42,365 nt of DNA from Nautiliaceae bacterium (GTDB lineage: Bacteria > Campylobacterota > Campylobacteria > Campylobacterales > Nautiliaceae), in contig JAMOSZ010000031.1 of the NCBI GenBank assembly GCA_027062625.1, forward strand, positions 1 through 42,365, written 5' to 3'. A model generated the notes under the pieces. The model did no database searches and was not told the DNA's origin. It saw only the letters and a list, made by a program, of their open reading frames with translations. Numbering within the stretch: position 1 is the stretch's first letter; every line of letters starts with the position of its first letter. A program made the translations under genes and the position numbers. Shown here piece by piece: positions 17,775 to 26,382 of the stretch.

Positions 17775-18926
17775 CTACCTATTTGGTTTGAACATATCAA
17801 CAAAGACTGGTTTACCATTCGCAATTTCTTCAATATAAACTGATTTACTAACTGGATTACCAGTCCTTGGATTGATTGTAATATATCCAGTAACTCCTTC
17901 AATATGTCTTGCGTGTCTTATATTCCAAGCAACACATTTTCTAAGCTTTTGAAGAGATGCTTTATTTTGTGAATTATCACATTTAGCCAACGCATAATAA
18001 ATCAATAAATAAGCATCAACCCCCGTTGCTTCATAAGGTCCAGGCAAACGATGATATTTTGCTTTAAACTCTCTTATGAATCTTTTTGAGAGGGGAGTTG
18101 GAGGGCGAGAGTAATCAAATGGAGATGTATATAAAACTCCATTTGCTGCAATTCCTGCAAGTTTTGAAAAATAAAACGCATCCCCAATACCGCTTGACCC
18201 AAGAATAGTTGCATCAATACCAGCTTTCCTTATTCCTCTTACAATCATAGCAGCTTCTGGCGCATAAAGTGGCAAATAGATAAAATCTGGTTTAAATTGA
18301 GCAAGCGCTGAAATTTGAGAAGAGAAGTTTTTTTGTCCAGTTGATATAAATAAAACTTTTGTCAAAACTCCATATTTTTTAATTTTATGCAAAGTATTTC
18401 TAAAAATAGAAGTAAGTCTAACAGAATATCCTTGCTTCATATCTGCAAAAATAGCTACTTTCTTAACTTTATTCTTAATCGCATACCTTGCAGCAGCTTC
18501 GGCTTCAAAAACATCAACAAACGATACCCTACTTGCTACCTTGCTTCCAGCAGTAGCTCTTTTATCAGTTGCAAACGGAGTAACAGTTGGAGTAAAAGTA
18601 GCATCGGCAATTCTTTTTATAACTACTGCATTTTCCGAAATTAAAGGTCCCTCAACCGCTACAACCTTATTTTCATAAACAAGCTTTGAGTATGCATTTT
18701 TTGTTGCAATTTTATCACTTTGGTTATCTACTGTTAAAATCTTAATATTATCTCCGGTTTTAAATCTATTGTAATATTGATAAATCCATCTCATTCCATC
18801 AAGAGTTCTTTTACCCAAATCTCCCATTCTCCCACTAAGCGGTAAAAGCGCTCCTACTTTAAAAGAAGTTGCAAATAATGATGAAACAAGCCCTAATAAC
18901 AAAATACTTTTACAAACTTTTTTCAT
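17775..18926 (-). CDS. LivJ-like periplasmic substrate-binding protein 1
   Basis: First gene of the liv-like group (383 aa). Signal peptide 'MKKVCKSILLLGLVSSLFA', then 'FKVGALLPLSGRMGDLGKRTLDG', 'VVAVEGPLISENAVVIKRIA', 'YSVRLTSIF', 'GVDAYLLIYYALAKCD' and 'IEGVTGYITINPRTGNPVSK'. It is clearly a paralogue of the next gene, as the C-terminal 'EGVTG.ITIN..TGNP' is shared. AAAAAGG stands before ATG. Divergent from serS. Confidence 0.87.
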   Translation of the reverse strand: MKKVCKSILLLGLVSSLFATSFKVGALLPLSGRMGDLGKRTLDGMRWIYQYYNRFKTGDNIKILTVDNQSDKIATKNAYSKLVYENKVVAVEGPLISENAVVIKRIADATFTPTVTPFATDKRATAGSKVASRVSFVDVFEAEAAARYAIKNKVKKVAIFADMKQGYSVRLTSIFRNTLHKIKKYGVLTKVLFISTGQKNFSSQISALAQFKPDFIYLPLYAPEAAMIVRGIRKAGIDATILGSSGIGDAFYFSKLAGIAANGVLYTSPFDYSRPPTPLSKRFIREFKAKYHRLPGPYEATGVDAYLLIYYALAKCDNSQNKASLQKLRKCVAWNIRHARHIEGVTGYITINPRTGNPVSKSVYIEEIANGKPVFVDMFKPNR

Positions 18927-18963
18927 AACTCACCTTTTTGTTAAAATACAATTTTATGTAATA

Positions 18964-18969
18964 ATTATA
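18964..18969 (-). promoter_or_regulatory. Candidate -10 for livJ-like gene 1
   Basis: TATAAT in 'TTGCTATAATTATTAC' on the minus strand, leaving a leader of about 30 nt before the ATG. The 70-bp gap with serS must also hold the serS promoter, whose -10 I cannot place with confidence. Confidence 0.5.
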
Positions 18970-18996
18970 GCAAACTTCAACAAAAAAAGGGTAAAA

Positions 18997-20250
18997 ATGA
19001 TAGATTTAAAAGCATTAGAGAGAGATTTTGAAACCATTTCACAAAGATTAAGACTAAAAGGGGTTGAAGAGGAGCTTTTAAGGAAAGTAAAAAAGCTTTT
19101 TGAAGAGAAAAAAGAGATTACAACAAAAATCCAAAATCTCCAAGCAAAAAGAAATACCCTCTCAAAACAGATTGGAGTCTTGATAAGAGAGAGTAAAAAA
19201 GAAGAGGCTGAGAAAATCAAAAATGAAGTAAGTAATATAAAAAAAGAGCTTGAAGAGCTAAATAAAAAATTAAAATCAATAGAAGAAAAACTAAATATCT
19301 TAGCTTTATCCATTCCAAATATTCCAGATAGCGATGTGCCGGTTGGAAAAGATGAAAATGATAATGTAGAGATTAAAAGAGTAGGAGAAATTCCAAAATT
19401 TGATTTTGAAGTAAAATCTCACGATGAGCTTGGAGAAAAATTAAATTGGCTTGATTTTAAAAGAGGGGTAAAACTTGCAAAGAGTAGATTTGTTGTTATG
19501 AAAAATGAAGCTGCAAGAATTGAGAGGGCATTAATTAACTTCTTTTTAGACCATAATAAAAGATATGGATTTGAAGAAGTTTGGGTGCCTTTGATGGTAA
19601 ATGAGACTACAATGACTGGAACTGGTCAACTTCCAAAATTTAAAGAGGATTTGTTTAAAATTGAAGATGAGGACTTATACTTAATTCCAACAGCAGAAGT
19701 GCCATTAACTAACCTTTTTAGAGATGAGATTATCAGCGATTTAACAAAGCCAATAAAGCTAACTTCTTATACGCCTTGTTTTAGAAAAGAGGCTGGAAGC
19801 TATGGTAAAGATACAAAAGGGATAATACGCCAGCATCAATTTGATAAGGTTGAGCTTGTAGCAATTACACGCCCAGAAGATAGTAATAAGGTATTTGAAG
19901 AGATGGTAGAAGTTGCAAGTAAAGCCCTTGAAAAATTAAACCTACCTTATCGCCAAGTTATGCTTTGCACAGGGGACCTTGGATTTAGTGCAGCAAAGAC
20001 TATTGACCTTGAAGTTTGGATTCCATCTCAAAACAGATACAGAGAAATAAGCTCAATTAGCAATACCCGTGATTTTCAATCAAGAAGGGCAAAAATCAGA
20101 TTTAAAGATGGCAAAAAAAATCGCCTTGTGCATACTCTAAATGGGAGTAGTTTAGCAGTTGGTAGAACTCTTGTAGCGATAATGGAGAATTTCCAGACAA
20201 AAGATGGAAAAGTAGAAATTCCAGAGGTTTTAAGAAAATATATGTTATAA
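18997..20250 (+). CDS. serS: Serine--tRNA ligase
   Basis: Class II aminoacyl-tRNA synthetase (417 aa) that charges tRNA-Ser and also supplies Ser-tRNA-Sec where selenocysteine is used. Residues about 25-105 form the long antiparallel coiled coil that clasps the tRNA extra arm. Motif 2 is in 'TPCFRKEAGSYGKDTKGIIRQHQFDKVE' and motif 3 in 'LNGSSLAVGRTLVAIMENFQ'. Length and domains are normal. AAAAAAGGG lies before ATG. Confidence 0.97.
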   Translation: MIDLKALERDFETISQRLRLKGVEEELLRKVKKLFEEKKEITTKIQNLQAKRNTLSKQIGVLIRESKKEEAEKIKNEVSNIKKELEELNKKLKSIEEKLNILALSIPNIPDSDVPVGKDENDNVEIKRVGEIPKFDFEVKSHDELGEKLNWLDFKRGVKLAKSRFVVMKNEAARIERALINFFLDHNKRYGFEEVWVPLMVNETTMTGTGQLPKFKEDLFKIEDEDLYLIPTAEVPLTNLFRDEIISDLTKPIKLTSYTPCFRKEAGSYGKDTKGIIRQHQFDKVELVAITRPEDSNKVFEEMVEVASKALEKLNLPYRQVMLCTGDLGFSAAKTIDLEVWIPSQNRYREISSISNTRDFQSRRAKIRFKDGKKNRLVHTLNGSSLAVGRTLVAIMENFQTKDGKVEIPEVLRKYML

Positions 20251-20251
20251 T
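20246..20251 (+). promoter_or_regulatory. Candidate -10 for the Bax-inhibitor-1 family gene
   Basis: TATAAT overlaps the serS stop codon ('TATGTTATAATTAAG'), 20 bp before the next ATG. It would give a leader of about 13 nt that still includes the AAGGAGAG ribosome site. Confidence 0.35.
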
Positions 20252-20270
20252 TAAGAAAAAAAGGAGAGTT

Positions 20271-21005
20271 ATGAAATTTTCATCAAAAGATTTTGGAAGT
20301 AATTACAACCAAAACGCTTCTATTCAAACACAAAACACAACAACCAAAGCAACCGAAATTAGCAATATCAACGCTTTTGTAAAAAGAGTTTATCAGTTGG
20401 TAGCTGGAAGTTTGATAGCAGGTGCCGTTGGAGCTTATGTTGGGATTGGAATGGTTGGATATTTAATCTCTCAAAACGGTCTTAGCTTTGCATATTGGGG
20501 AAGTGTGATTTTGGAGTTTGTTTTGCTTTTTGGCTTAATGTTTGCAAAAGACAAATCCCCTCTTAATCTTATCTTACTTTTTGCCTTTACATTTATGAGC
20601 GGATTTACGCTTGCTCCAACCCTTGCACTTTTTATATCAAAAGGGCTTGGATATGTAATTGGAGAAGCTTTTTTACTTAGTGCAATAGCCTTTTTTGCAC
20701 TAACTGTCTTTGCAATGAATACAAAAAGAGACTTTACTACAATGGGTAAAATTTTGTTTATTACTTTAATTATAGTAGTGGTAGCCGGGCTTATTAATAT
20801 CTTTTTACATCTGCCTTTGCTCCAATTAATTATTGCATCAGTTAGTGCAATATTATTTAGCTTTTTTATCCTTTATGATACTCAAAACATTATAAGAGGA
20901 AATGTAACAAATGAAATTGAAGCGGCTGTTAGTTTGTATCTTGATTTTCTAAACCTTTTTATCTCACTTTTACAAATACTTGGATTTTTAAACAATGAAG
21001 AGTAA
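20271..21005 (+). CDS. Bax inhibitor-1/YccA family membrane protein
   Basis: A 244-aa protein with about 50 polar residues rich in Asn, Gln and Thr followed by seven hydrophobic helices. 'INAFVKRVYQLVAGSLIAGAVGAYVG' and the C-terminal 'FFILYDTQNIIRG...EAAVSLYLDFLNLFISLLQILG' are typical of the UPF0005 (BI-1) family, whose Asp residues near the end are thought to form a pH/calcium-sensitive gate. Bacterial members (YccA) interact with FtsH. A strong AAGGAGAG precedes the ATG. Its stop overlaps the thiD2-like gene by 11 bp. Confidence 0.9.
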   Translation: MKFSSKDFGSNYNQNASIQTQNTTTKATEISNINAFVKRVYQLVAGSLIAGAVGAYVGIGMVGYLISQNGLSFAYWGSVILEFVLLFGLMFAKDKSPLNLILLFAFTFMSGFTLAPTLALFISKGLGYVIGEAFLLSAIAFFALTVFAMNTKRDFTTMGKILFITLIIVVVAGLINIFLHLPLLQLIIASVSAILFSFFILYDTQNIIRGNVTNEIEAAVSLYLDFLNLFISLLQILGFLNNEE

Positions 21006-21387
21006 AGCCCTAAGGACAATTGACGCAAACTTTAACAGATTTAAAGAGGGGATAAGGGTTGTTGAGGATATTTTAAGATATGAATTCTCCTCTCCCCTTG
21101 CAAAAGAGTTAAAATCAATCCGCCATATTAAAATCCCAAATTACAAAGAAGTAGTATTATCAAGAGATGCAAAAAACGATATCTTAAAACCATCCACTAA
21201 ATCTGAACTTAATAAAAATTCCTTAGAAGAGATAATAATCTCAAACCTAAAAAGAAGCCAAGAGAGTGCGAGAGTATTAGAGGAGCTTTTTAAATTAATT
21301 GATACAAATACATCTGAAAAATTCAAAGACGCAAGATATAACCTTTATGAAATTGAAAAGGAGATAATCAAGATTTTAGAACAATAA
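20995..21387 (+). CDS. Standalone ThiD2-type HMP-P kinase domain protein
   Basis: A small protein (130 aa) that begins 'ALRTIDANFNRFKEGIRVVEDILRYEF', the pattern R-x-x-DAN-x-N-R-x-x-EG-x-RV-x-ED of the ThiD2 domain (PF17792). This domain is usually the N-terminal part of a ThiE fusion and has been described as a monofunctional hydroxymethylpyrimidine-phosphate kinase, so it would make HMP pyrophosphate for thiamine. Databases often mislabel it as thiamine-phosphate pyrophosphorylase. Here the ThiE part is absent: the gene ends cleanly at 130 codons and its 3' end overlaps a convergent gene by 20 bp. The family name is from recognition, not a search. Confidence 0.75.
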   Translation: MKSKALRTIDANFNRFKEGIRVVEDILRYEFSSPLAKELKSIRHIKIPNYKEVVLSRDAKNDILKPSTKSELNKNSLEEIIISNLKRSQESARVLEELFKLIDTNTSEKFKDARYNLYEIEKEIIKILEQ

Positions 21388-22012
21388 CCTCAAATTCAAG
21401 CTCTTTTATCAAATTTTTCTTACAAATCTCTCTTAATTTTTTTATACCAGCCATCTTTTTAGGATTTACCCCCGAGAGTTTTATATATCTTAACATCTCA
21501 ATTGAAGTTTTAAACTCCTTTTTAAATCTTAAAACCTCAACCCTTGGAGATAAAATTTTAGAATACTCTAAAATCTCCTCTTTTGAATAAATTGGGGACT
21601 TAACTCCTAAAAAACTATGAAGATTTTTGAAAGTATTGGAAGTAAAAAGGGCTAAGGTAAAAGGTTTTTTAAATAAAGCAATATTTTCAAACACTTTTTT
21701 TAAATCCCTTGACCATTGAAGAGCTGAAAAAGAGACAATCTCATCAAATTCAAACTCCTTTAACCTCTCAAAACACTCCATATCATCAAAATCACAAAGA
21801 AGAGTATTGCAAGGATTTCTTTTTAGCATCTCTTCACTTTTATCAATTCCAAGATAAAAATCAAAATTCCTATATTTACAAAGCCCCTCACTCCCACACC
21901 CTAAATCCACAACCCTATTTGAGAGAAGATTTATATACCGCCTTATAAGTGATTTTTGAATAGAGTTATATTTTTCATAACTAAATGCATATTTATCAAA
22001 ACTTTTTGGCAT
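21368..22012 (-). CDS. SAM-dependent methyltransferase, BioC-like
   Basis: A class I methyltransferase of 214 aa. Motif I is 'RVVDLGCGSEGLCKY' followed by the acidic strand end 'YLGIDKSEEML', and 'DEIVSFSALQWSRDLKKVF' corresponds to motifs II-III. The N-terminus 'SFDKYAFSYEKYNSIQKSL' resembles BioC, which methylates malonyl-ACP to start biotin synthesis, and the 'SALQWSRDL' segment matches that family's 'lqW..d'. No other biotin gene is nearby, so BioC is a good but unproven guess. Confidence 0.72.
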   Translation of the reverse strand: MPKSFDKYAFSYEKYNSIQKSLIRRYINLLSNRVVDLGCGSEGLCKYRNFDFYLGIDKSEEMLKRNPCNTLLCDFDDMECFERLKEFEFDEIVSFSALQWSRDLKKVFENIALFKKPFTLALFTSNTFKNLHSFLGVKSPIYSKEEILEYSKILSPRVEVLRFKKEFKTSIEMLRYIKLSGVNPKKMAGIKKLREICKKNLIKELEFEVIVLKS

Positions 22013-22051
22013 AAACTCACCTTAAAAAGAGATAGTAGTTTTTTATTTTGA

Positions 22052-22061
22052 TATAATTTTA
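22052..22061. promoter_or_regulatory. Overlapping -10 elements for secG (+) and the bioC-like gene (-)
   Basis: TATAATTTTA gives TATAAT on the plus strand (22052-22057, within 'TTTTGATATAAT') and TAAAAT on the minus strand (22056-22061). The plus leader would be about 14 nt, the minus one about 37 nt. Confidence 0.5.
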
Positions 22062-22077
22062 TCAAAAAAGGCTTATA

Positions 22078-22374
22078 ATGACTGGATTTTTAATGATTGT
22101 TCAAATAGTACTTGTAATAGCAATTACCATTTTAGTATTACTTCAACGCTCAGAATCAATGGGACTTGGTGCATATTCATCTTCGAACAACTCGGTATTT
22201 GGCGCAGGCGGACCTATGAACTTTTTGACAAAAGCGACTATGATTTTAGGACTTTTATTTGTGCTAAATACTCTAACTCTGGTTTATCTATACAACAAAC
22301 AATCAAACACATCAGCCCTTGATAAAGTGAAAATAGAAAAACAAATCCCAATCCCTCAGGCACCGGTTAAGTGA
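22078..22374 (+). CDS. secG: Preprotein translocase subunit SecG
   Basis: A small two-helix partner of SecY and SecE (98 aa). Helix 1 is 'MIVQIVLVIAITILVLLQRS' and helix 2 is 'MILGLLFVLNTLTLVYLY', with the conserved glycine/serine-rich cytoplasmic loop 'SMGLGAYSSSNNSVFGAGG...FLTKAT' between. The start is ATG with AAAAAAGG upstream. Its stop overlaps the next gene (GTGA). Confidence 0.95.
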   Translation: MTGFLMIVQIVLVIAITILVLLQRSESMGLGAYSSSNNSVFGAGGPMNFLTKATMILGLLFVLNTLTLVYLYNKQSNTSALDKVKIEKQIPIPQAPVK

Positions 22375-23300
22375 GATTTTTATTAATTTTTTTAGCATCT
22401 CTCCTCTTTGGAGATGCTCATATCTTTGTACTTCATAGAATTAACGACCCCCGCTACCCATCTACAAACACCCAAACCGCTCAACTGAGAAACTATTTTG
22501 AATTTTTAAAATCCCACAACTACAAAGTCGTAACACTCTCAACCCTAATCAAAATGATAAAAAATAAAAAACCAATTGATAAAATTGTAGTTTTTACAAT
22601 TGATGATAGCTATAAAAGCTTTTACAAAAACGGGCTCCCGCTTTTTAAAAAATACAACTATCCTTTTACTCTCTTTGTCTATACAAAAGCGACAACCGAA
22701 AAATGGGGCGATTTTATGAGCTGGGATGAGGTAAGAGAAGCTAAAAAACATGGAGAACTTGGAGTTCATAGCTTCTCTCATCCTCATCTTGCAAAATTAA
22801 GCAACAAAGAGATAATAGATGATACAAAAAAAGCGATTGAAATTTTTAAAAAAGAGATTGGGTATATACCAAAAATTTATAGCTACCCTTATGGAGAATA
22901 TGATAAGAGGGTAAAAAAAATTATTAAAAAATTTTTCCCATACATTGTAAATCAAAACCCAGGAGTTATTGACTTTACCACTCCTCTTGATGATATGGAT
23001 AGAATAGCGCTAACAGGAAAAACAAATATAACCAAAAAACTAAAATTAAAAAGACTTCACGCCAATATAAACATTACAAAATCCAAAAACAAAATCATAA
23101 AAGTATCGGGAAAAATTTATGATAAAGTCCCTTATATAAATTTATACCTTACAAAGATGGGATGGATTTATAAAATCCCTTTAAAAAACGGTTTTTTCTC
23201 TACTAACTTAAACTTTCCACTCAAAAAATACAGAAACAGACTTATCATAAGATATAATTATAAAATAATTTCAAAAATGATAATAAAGGAGGAGAAATGA
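22371..23300 (+). CDS. Secreted polysaccharide deacetylase (NodB-type)
   Basis: A 309-aa protein with a signal peptide ('MRFLLIFLASLLFGDA') and a NodB deacetylase domain (about 45-200). Metal-binding motif 1 is 'FTIDDSYKSF' (Asp-Asp), motif 2 is 'HSFSHPHL' (His..His) and motif 3 'YSYPYGEY'. Active-site ligands are present, so it should be a working periplasmic or envelope enzyme acting on peptidoglycan, capsule or another N-acetylated glycan. A basic C-terminal region (about 210-309) looks beta-rich and is not recognised. It starts with GTG overlapping secG and its end overlaps frr (ATGA), so it is transcribed with housekeeping genes. Confidence 0.86.
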   Translation: MRFLLIFLASLLFGDAHIFVLHRINDPRYPSTNTQTAQLRNYFEFLKSHNYKVVTLSTLIKMIKNKKPIDKIVVFTIDDSYKSFYKNGLPLFKKYNYPFTLFVYTKATTEKWGDFMSWDEVREAKKHGELGVHSFSHPHLAKLSNKEIIDDTKKAIEIFKKEIGYIPKIYSYPYGEYDKRVKKIIKKFFPYIVNQNPGVIDFTTPLDDMDRIALTGKTNITKKLKLKRLHANINITKSKNKIIKVSGKIYDKVPYINLYLTKMGWIYKIPLKNGFFSTNLNFPLKKYRNRLIIRYNYKIISKMIIKEEK

Positions 23301-23851
23301 AAGAAGTGTTTGATTATGCAAGAGAGCATATGCAAAAAAGTATTGAAGTATTAAAAAAAGATTTAAACACACTAAGAACTGGTAGAGTTTCAATTCATGT
23401 TTTAGATGGAATTAAAGTAGAATACTATGGAACTCCAACTCCACTAAACCAAGTAGCAAACATAAACGCAGTAGATGCAACTACAATTGTTATAAGCCCT
23501 TGGGATAAATCTATCATAAATTCAATTGAAAAAGCAATTCAAGAAGCAAATGTAGGAGCAAATCCAAACAATGATGGAGATACAATTAAACTCTACTTTC
23601 CACCAATGACAGAAGAAGAGAGAAAAAAACAGGCAAAAAAAGCCAAAGAGTTTGGTGAAAAAGCAAAAATCGCAATAAGAAATGTAAGAAGAGAAGCAAA
23701 CGACAAAATCAAAAAACTCTTTAAAGATAAAGCAATAACAGAAGATGAGCAAAAAAGAGGACTTGAAGAAGTGCAAAAAATTACTGATGAGTTTGTAAGC
23801 AAAGTAGATGAGATTGTAAATAAAAAAATTGACGATGTTATGAAAGTTTAA
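23297..23851 (+). CDS. frr: Ribosome recycling factor
   Basis: Splits post-termination ribosomes together with EF-G. 184 aa with the family core '[38 protein letters not shown]' and C-terminal '[24 protein letters not shown]'. The three-helix bundle and the small domain are both present. It has a textbook AAGGAGG before the ATG. pyrE follows one base after its stop. Confidence 0.97.
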   Translation: MKEVFDYAREHMQKSIEVLKKDLNTLRTGRVSIHVLDGIKVEYYGTPTPLNQVANINAVDATTIVISPWDKSIINSIEKAIQEANVGANPNNDGDTIKLYFPPMTEEERKKQAKKAKEFGEKAKIAIRNVRREANDKIKKLFKDKAITEDEQKRGLEEVQKITDEFVSKVDEIVNKKIDDVMKV

Positions 23852-23852
23852 T

Positions 23853-24464
23853 ATGAATGTAAAAGAGATTTACGAAAAATATGGAGCATTGCTCAAAGGG
23901 CACTTTTTACTAAGTAGCGGAAAGCATAGTGAGTATTATCTTCAAAGTGCAAGGGTGCTTGAACATCCAGAAGTTGCAGAAAAATTGGCAAAAGAGCTTG
24001 CAAAGCAAATTATTGACGCCGGGATAAAGGTAGATACCGTATGCTCACCGGCAATTGGAGGGCTTCTTGCTGGATATGAGCTTGCAAGAGCCCTTGGAGT
24101 TAGGTTTATTTTTACCGAAAGAGTAAAAGGTGAGATGACCCTAAGAAGAGGTTTTGAAGTAAAGCCTGGGGAGAAGGTATTGATTTGTGAAGATATTATT
24201 ACAACCGGCGGGTCTGCTATGGAAGCTGCAAGAGAGATTGAAAAAAGAGGAGCTAAGGTTGTAGGATTTAGTGCTATTGCAAACAGAGGAGTTTGTAAGA
24301 GGATAAACGGAAAGAGTGAGAGAAAAAAAGAGTGCAAACTCCCAGAAGATAAACCATTTTTCGCACTGGATGACTTTGATTTTGAAGTGTATGAACCAAA
24401 TGAGTGTCCAATGTGCAAAGCTGGAAGCAAGCCAGTAAAACCAGGGAGCAGAGGAAACCAATGA
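23853..24464 (+). CDS. pyrE: Orotate phosphoribosyltransferase
   Basis: Joins orotate and PRPP to make orotidine monophosphate in pyrimidine synthesis. The PRPP-binding loop is '[21 protein letters not shown]'; '[30 protein letters not shown]' is the N-terminal hood. At 203 aa it is of the type seen in Campylobacterota, with a C-terminal extension bearing cysteines ('[14 protein letters not shown]'). Its last bases overlap the HIT gene start (ATGA). Confidence 0.95.
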   Translation: MNVKEIYEKYGALLKGHFLLSSGKHSEYYLQSARVLEHPEVAEKLAKELAKQIIDAGIKVDTVCSPAIGGLLAGYELARALGVRFIFTERVKGEMTLRRGFEVKPGEKVLICEDIITTGGSAMEAAREIEKRGAKVVGFSAIANRGVCKRINGKSERKKECKLPEDKPFFALDDFDFEVYEPNECPMCKAGSKPVKPGSRGNQ

Positions 24465-24853
24465 GTTGTCCTCTTTGCTCTTTGAGAGACTTTATTTATG
24501 AAGATAATTTTATAAAAATCATTTTAGTTGATGAAATTCCAGGATACATAAGAGTAATTACCAAAAAACATATTAAAGAGTTTAGCGATTTAAGCGATGA
24601 AGATGCTATAAAACTCATGCTCCTTATCAAAAAGATTGAAAAAGTTATGATTAAAGAGCTAAACCCAGATAAAGTAAATATAGCTTCCCTTGGCAATCAA
24701 ATGCCACACCTTCATTTTCACATTATCCCCCGCTACAAAAACGACCCATGGTGGAGCGGAGCAAGCTTTTGTGAAAAAAAAAGAGATTTCACATACCCTC
24801 AATTTAACAAAGAAAAATATATAACTGCAATAAAAAAAGCCCTTGAAAAGTAG
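24461..24853 (+). CDS. HIT-family nucleotide hydrolase
   Basis: A histidine-triad protein (130 aa with this start). The triad is '[11 protein letters not shown]', and '[10 protein letters not shown]' at the N-terminus looks like half of a zinc site. Such proteins cleave nucleoside phosphoramidates or dinucleoside polyphosphates. The track begins at 24404 inside pyrE; the ATG at 24461 is preceded by GAGGA, overlaps the pyrE stop by 4 bp and starts where homology does, so it is used here. Confidence 0.88.
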   Translation: MSCPLCSLRDFIYEDNFIKIILVDEIPGYIRVITKKHIKEFSDLSDEDAIKLMLLIKKIEKVMIKELNPDKVNIASLGNQMPHLHFHIIPRYKNDPWWSGASFCEKKRDFTYPQFNKEKYITAIKKALEK

Positions 24854-25886
24854 ATTTTTTATAACTCTTAGTTTATATTATTTCCTTTTTTTCGCATTAA
24901 TAGGCGATTATGTAATTTTCTTACCAAAATATTTTCAAAGCATTGGATTCTCACCCTTTGAAATTGGAATTATTTTTGCAATGATGCCAATAGCAAGATT
25001 TATAACTCCTTTTATTTTTCTTAAAAAACCCCTAATCAAAAAAGATTTTTTAATCTCCTTAATCATCTCAACCCTCGCGTCATTTTTAATATTAACCAAA
25101 AATTTTTTTTTCATAATTTTGGCGTTTTTTTTAATTGGGGCAAGTTTTAGCGTAGTTTTCCCTTATATTGAAGCAATTGCAATTGCCAAATTAAATACCC
25201 GCTATGGACAAGCAAGGCTTTTTGGAAGTATAGGGTTTATGCTCTTTGGAATAATCTTCTCTTATATAAAAGTAAATTTAGTTTACGCTTTTATAATCTT
25301 AATGACTATTACAAACTTAGTCTCTTTATACTTTTTAGAAGATAAAACTATCAAAAAATCAAACGCCCCAATTGATTTTAAAAAAGCTTGGAGGTTTTGG
25401 TTAGCCGTTATTTTAATGCAAATCAGTTTTGGAGGATTTTATAACTTTTTCACAATTTATGAGATAAGTCACGGAATTGATAAAGAGTATATTGGATGGC
25501 TTTTTGCAATTGGAGTTAGTGCTGAGATTTTAGTTTTTATCTTTCAGCATAAGTTCATTGATAAATTTTCTCCTATTTTTTGGATAAAAATTTCTATACT
25601 CTTAACCGCCATTAGATGGATTGTATTAAATTTTTTTGCATCAAATATCTTTATAGTAGCCTTAACTCAATTAATCCACGCTTTCTCTTTTGCGATATTT
25701 CACACCTCAGCCCTCTTATATCTTTCCAAAACCTATGAAAATAAAACCCTTGCCCAACAATTTTATGCAGGGATTGCTTATGGAGCGGCTGCTTTTATTG
25801 GAAGTATAATTTCAGGGATGCTTTATGGGGAGAATTTATTTTTATGTGAAGGATTAATAGCATTAATTGGATTTTTAATCCTCTAA
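24843..25886 (+). CDS. MFS transporter (MFS_1-like)
   Basis: A polytopic membrane protein of 347 aa with about 11-12 hydrophobic helices. 'LPKYFQSIGFSPFEIGIIFAMMPIARFITPF' at the start and 'RYGQARLFGSIGFMLFG' in the middle are typical of the MFS_1_like group related to nucleoside and sugar permeases. Substrate unknown. It starts with TTG overlapping the HIT gene by 11 bp, without an obvious ribosome site, so translation is probably coupled. It is slightly short for the family and ends within the moaE 3' end. Confidence 0.8.
   Translation: MKSRFFITLSLYYFLFFALIGDYVIFLPKYFQSIGFSPFEIGIIFAMMPIARFITPFIFLKKPLIKKDFLISLIISTLASFLILTKNFFFIILAFFLIGASFSVVFPYIEAIAIAKLNTRYGQARLFGSIGFMLFGIIFSYIKVNLVYAFIILMTITNLVSLYFLEDKTIKKSNAPIDFKKAWRFWLAVILMQISFGGFYNFFTIYEISHGIDKEYIGWLFAIGVSAEILVFIFQHKFIDKFSPIFWIKISILLTAIRWIVLNFFASNIFIVALTQLIHAFSFAIFHTSALLYLSKTYENKTLAQQFYAGIAYGAAAFIGSIISGMLYGENLFLCEGLIALIGFLIL
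25869..25881. terminator. Weak hairpin at the MFS/moaE convergence
   Basis: GGATT-TTT-AATCC, a 5-bp stem with a 3-nt loop, covers the moaE stop codon and lies 3 bp before the MFS stop codon. It is short and AT-rich and may be chance; listed because two stronger hairpins sit at other convergent junctions. Confidence 0.25.
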
Positions 25887-26303
25887 AAGTCCAGCCCCTT
25901 TTAATATTTTTGCCCTATCCTTTGCAAAAATTCTTTTTCCATTTACTAAATCATACTTCCAAATAGGAGCGTTGGCTTTAAAATCCTCTACAAACTCTTT
26001 AATATATCTAAATCCCTCTTCTCTATGTTTTGTAAAAACCGCACACAAAAAACTACTCTCCCCTACTCTAACATCCCCAAAACTATGAGCCATTACAATC
26101 TTTGCATCTGGCAAATTTTCCCACTTCTTAAACCACTCATTAAGCATAGGCAAATACAAATCAAAACTAAGCCCATCAATCCCCTTATCTCTTCTTACAA
26201 TCCCAATAAAAGGAATCATAGCTCCATATCCATCTTTAAACTCACTATACCACCTATCCAAAACTTCAATTACAGGAATTCCTCCTTTATAAATCTCTAC
26301 CAT
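25875..26303 (-). CDS. moaE: Molybdopterin synthase catalytic subunit
   Basis: The large subunit that, with MoaD thiocarboxylate, inserts sulphur into precursor Z to form molybdopterin. In 142 aa the family landmarks are 'AMIPFIGIVR', 'AHSFGDVRVGESSFLCAVFTKHREEGF' and 'EFVEDFKANAPIWKYDL', which holds the two expected catalytic lysines. It lies 79 bp behind moaD on the same strand and has AAGGAGTG before ATG. Confidence 0.92.
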   Translation of the reverse strand: MVEIYKGGIPVIEVLDRWYSEFKDGYGAMIPFIGIVRRDKGIDGLSFDLYLPMLNEWFKKWENLPDAKIVMAHSFGDVRVGESSFLCAVFTKHREEGFRYIKEFVEDFKANAPIWKYDLVNGKRIFAKDRAKILKGAGLLED

Positions 26304-26382
26304 TTACACTCCTTAATAATCCAACTTCATTTGATATTTTTTTAGTAAGCCAGAATACTCCATAAACTAAAAACCCTTTAAT

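Noticed and set aside
24404-24460. Upstream start for the HIT protein
   Set aside because: It lies in pyrE coding sequence; the ATG at 24461 has a ribosome site and the conserved N-terminus.
26304-26382. A 16-codon ORF (minus strand, MEYSGLLKK...) between moaD and moaE
   Set aside because: Too short, no ribosome site and no similarity to anything recognised; the gap is better seen as an untranslated spacer.
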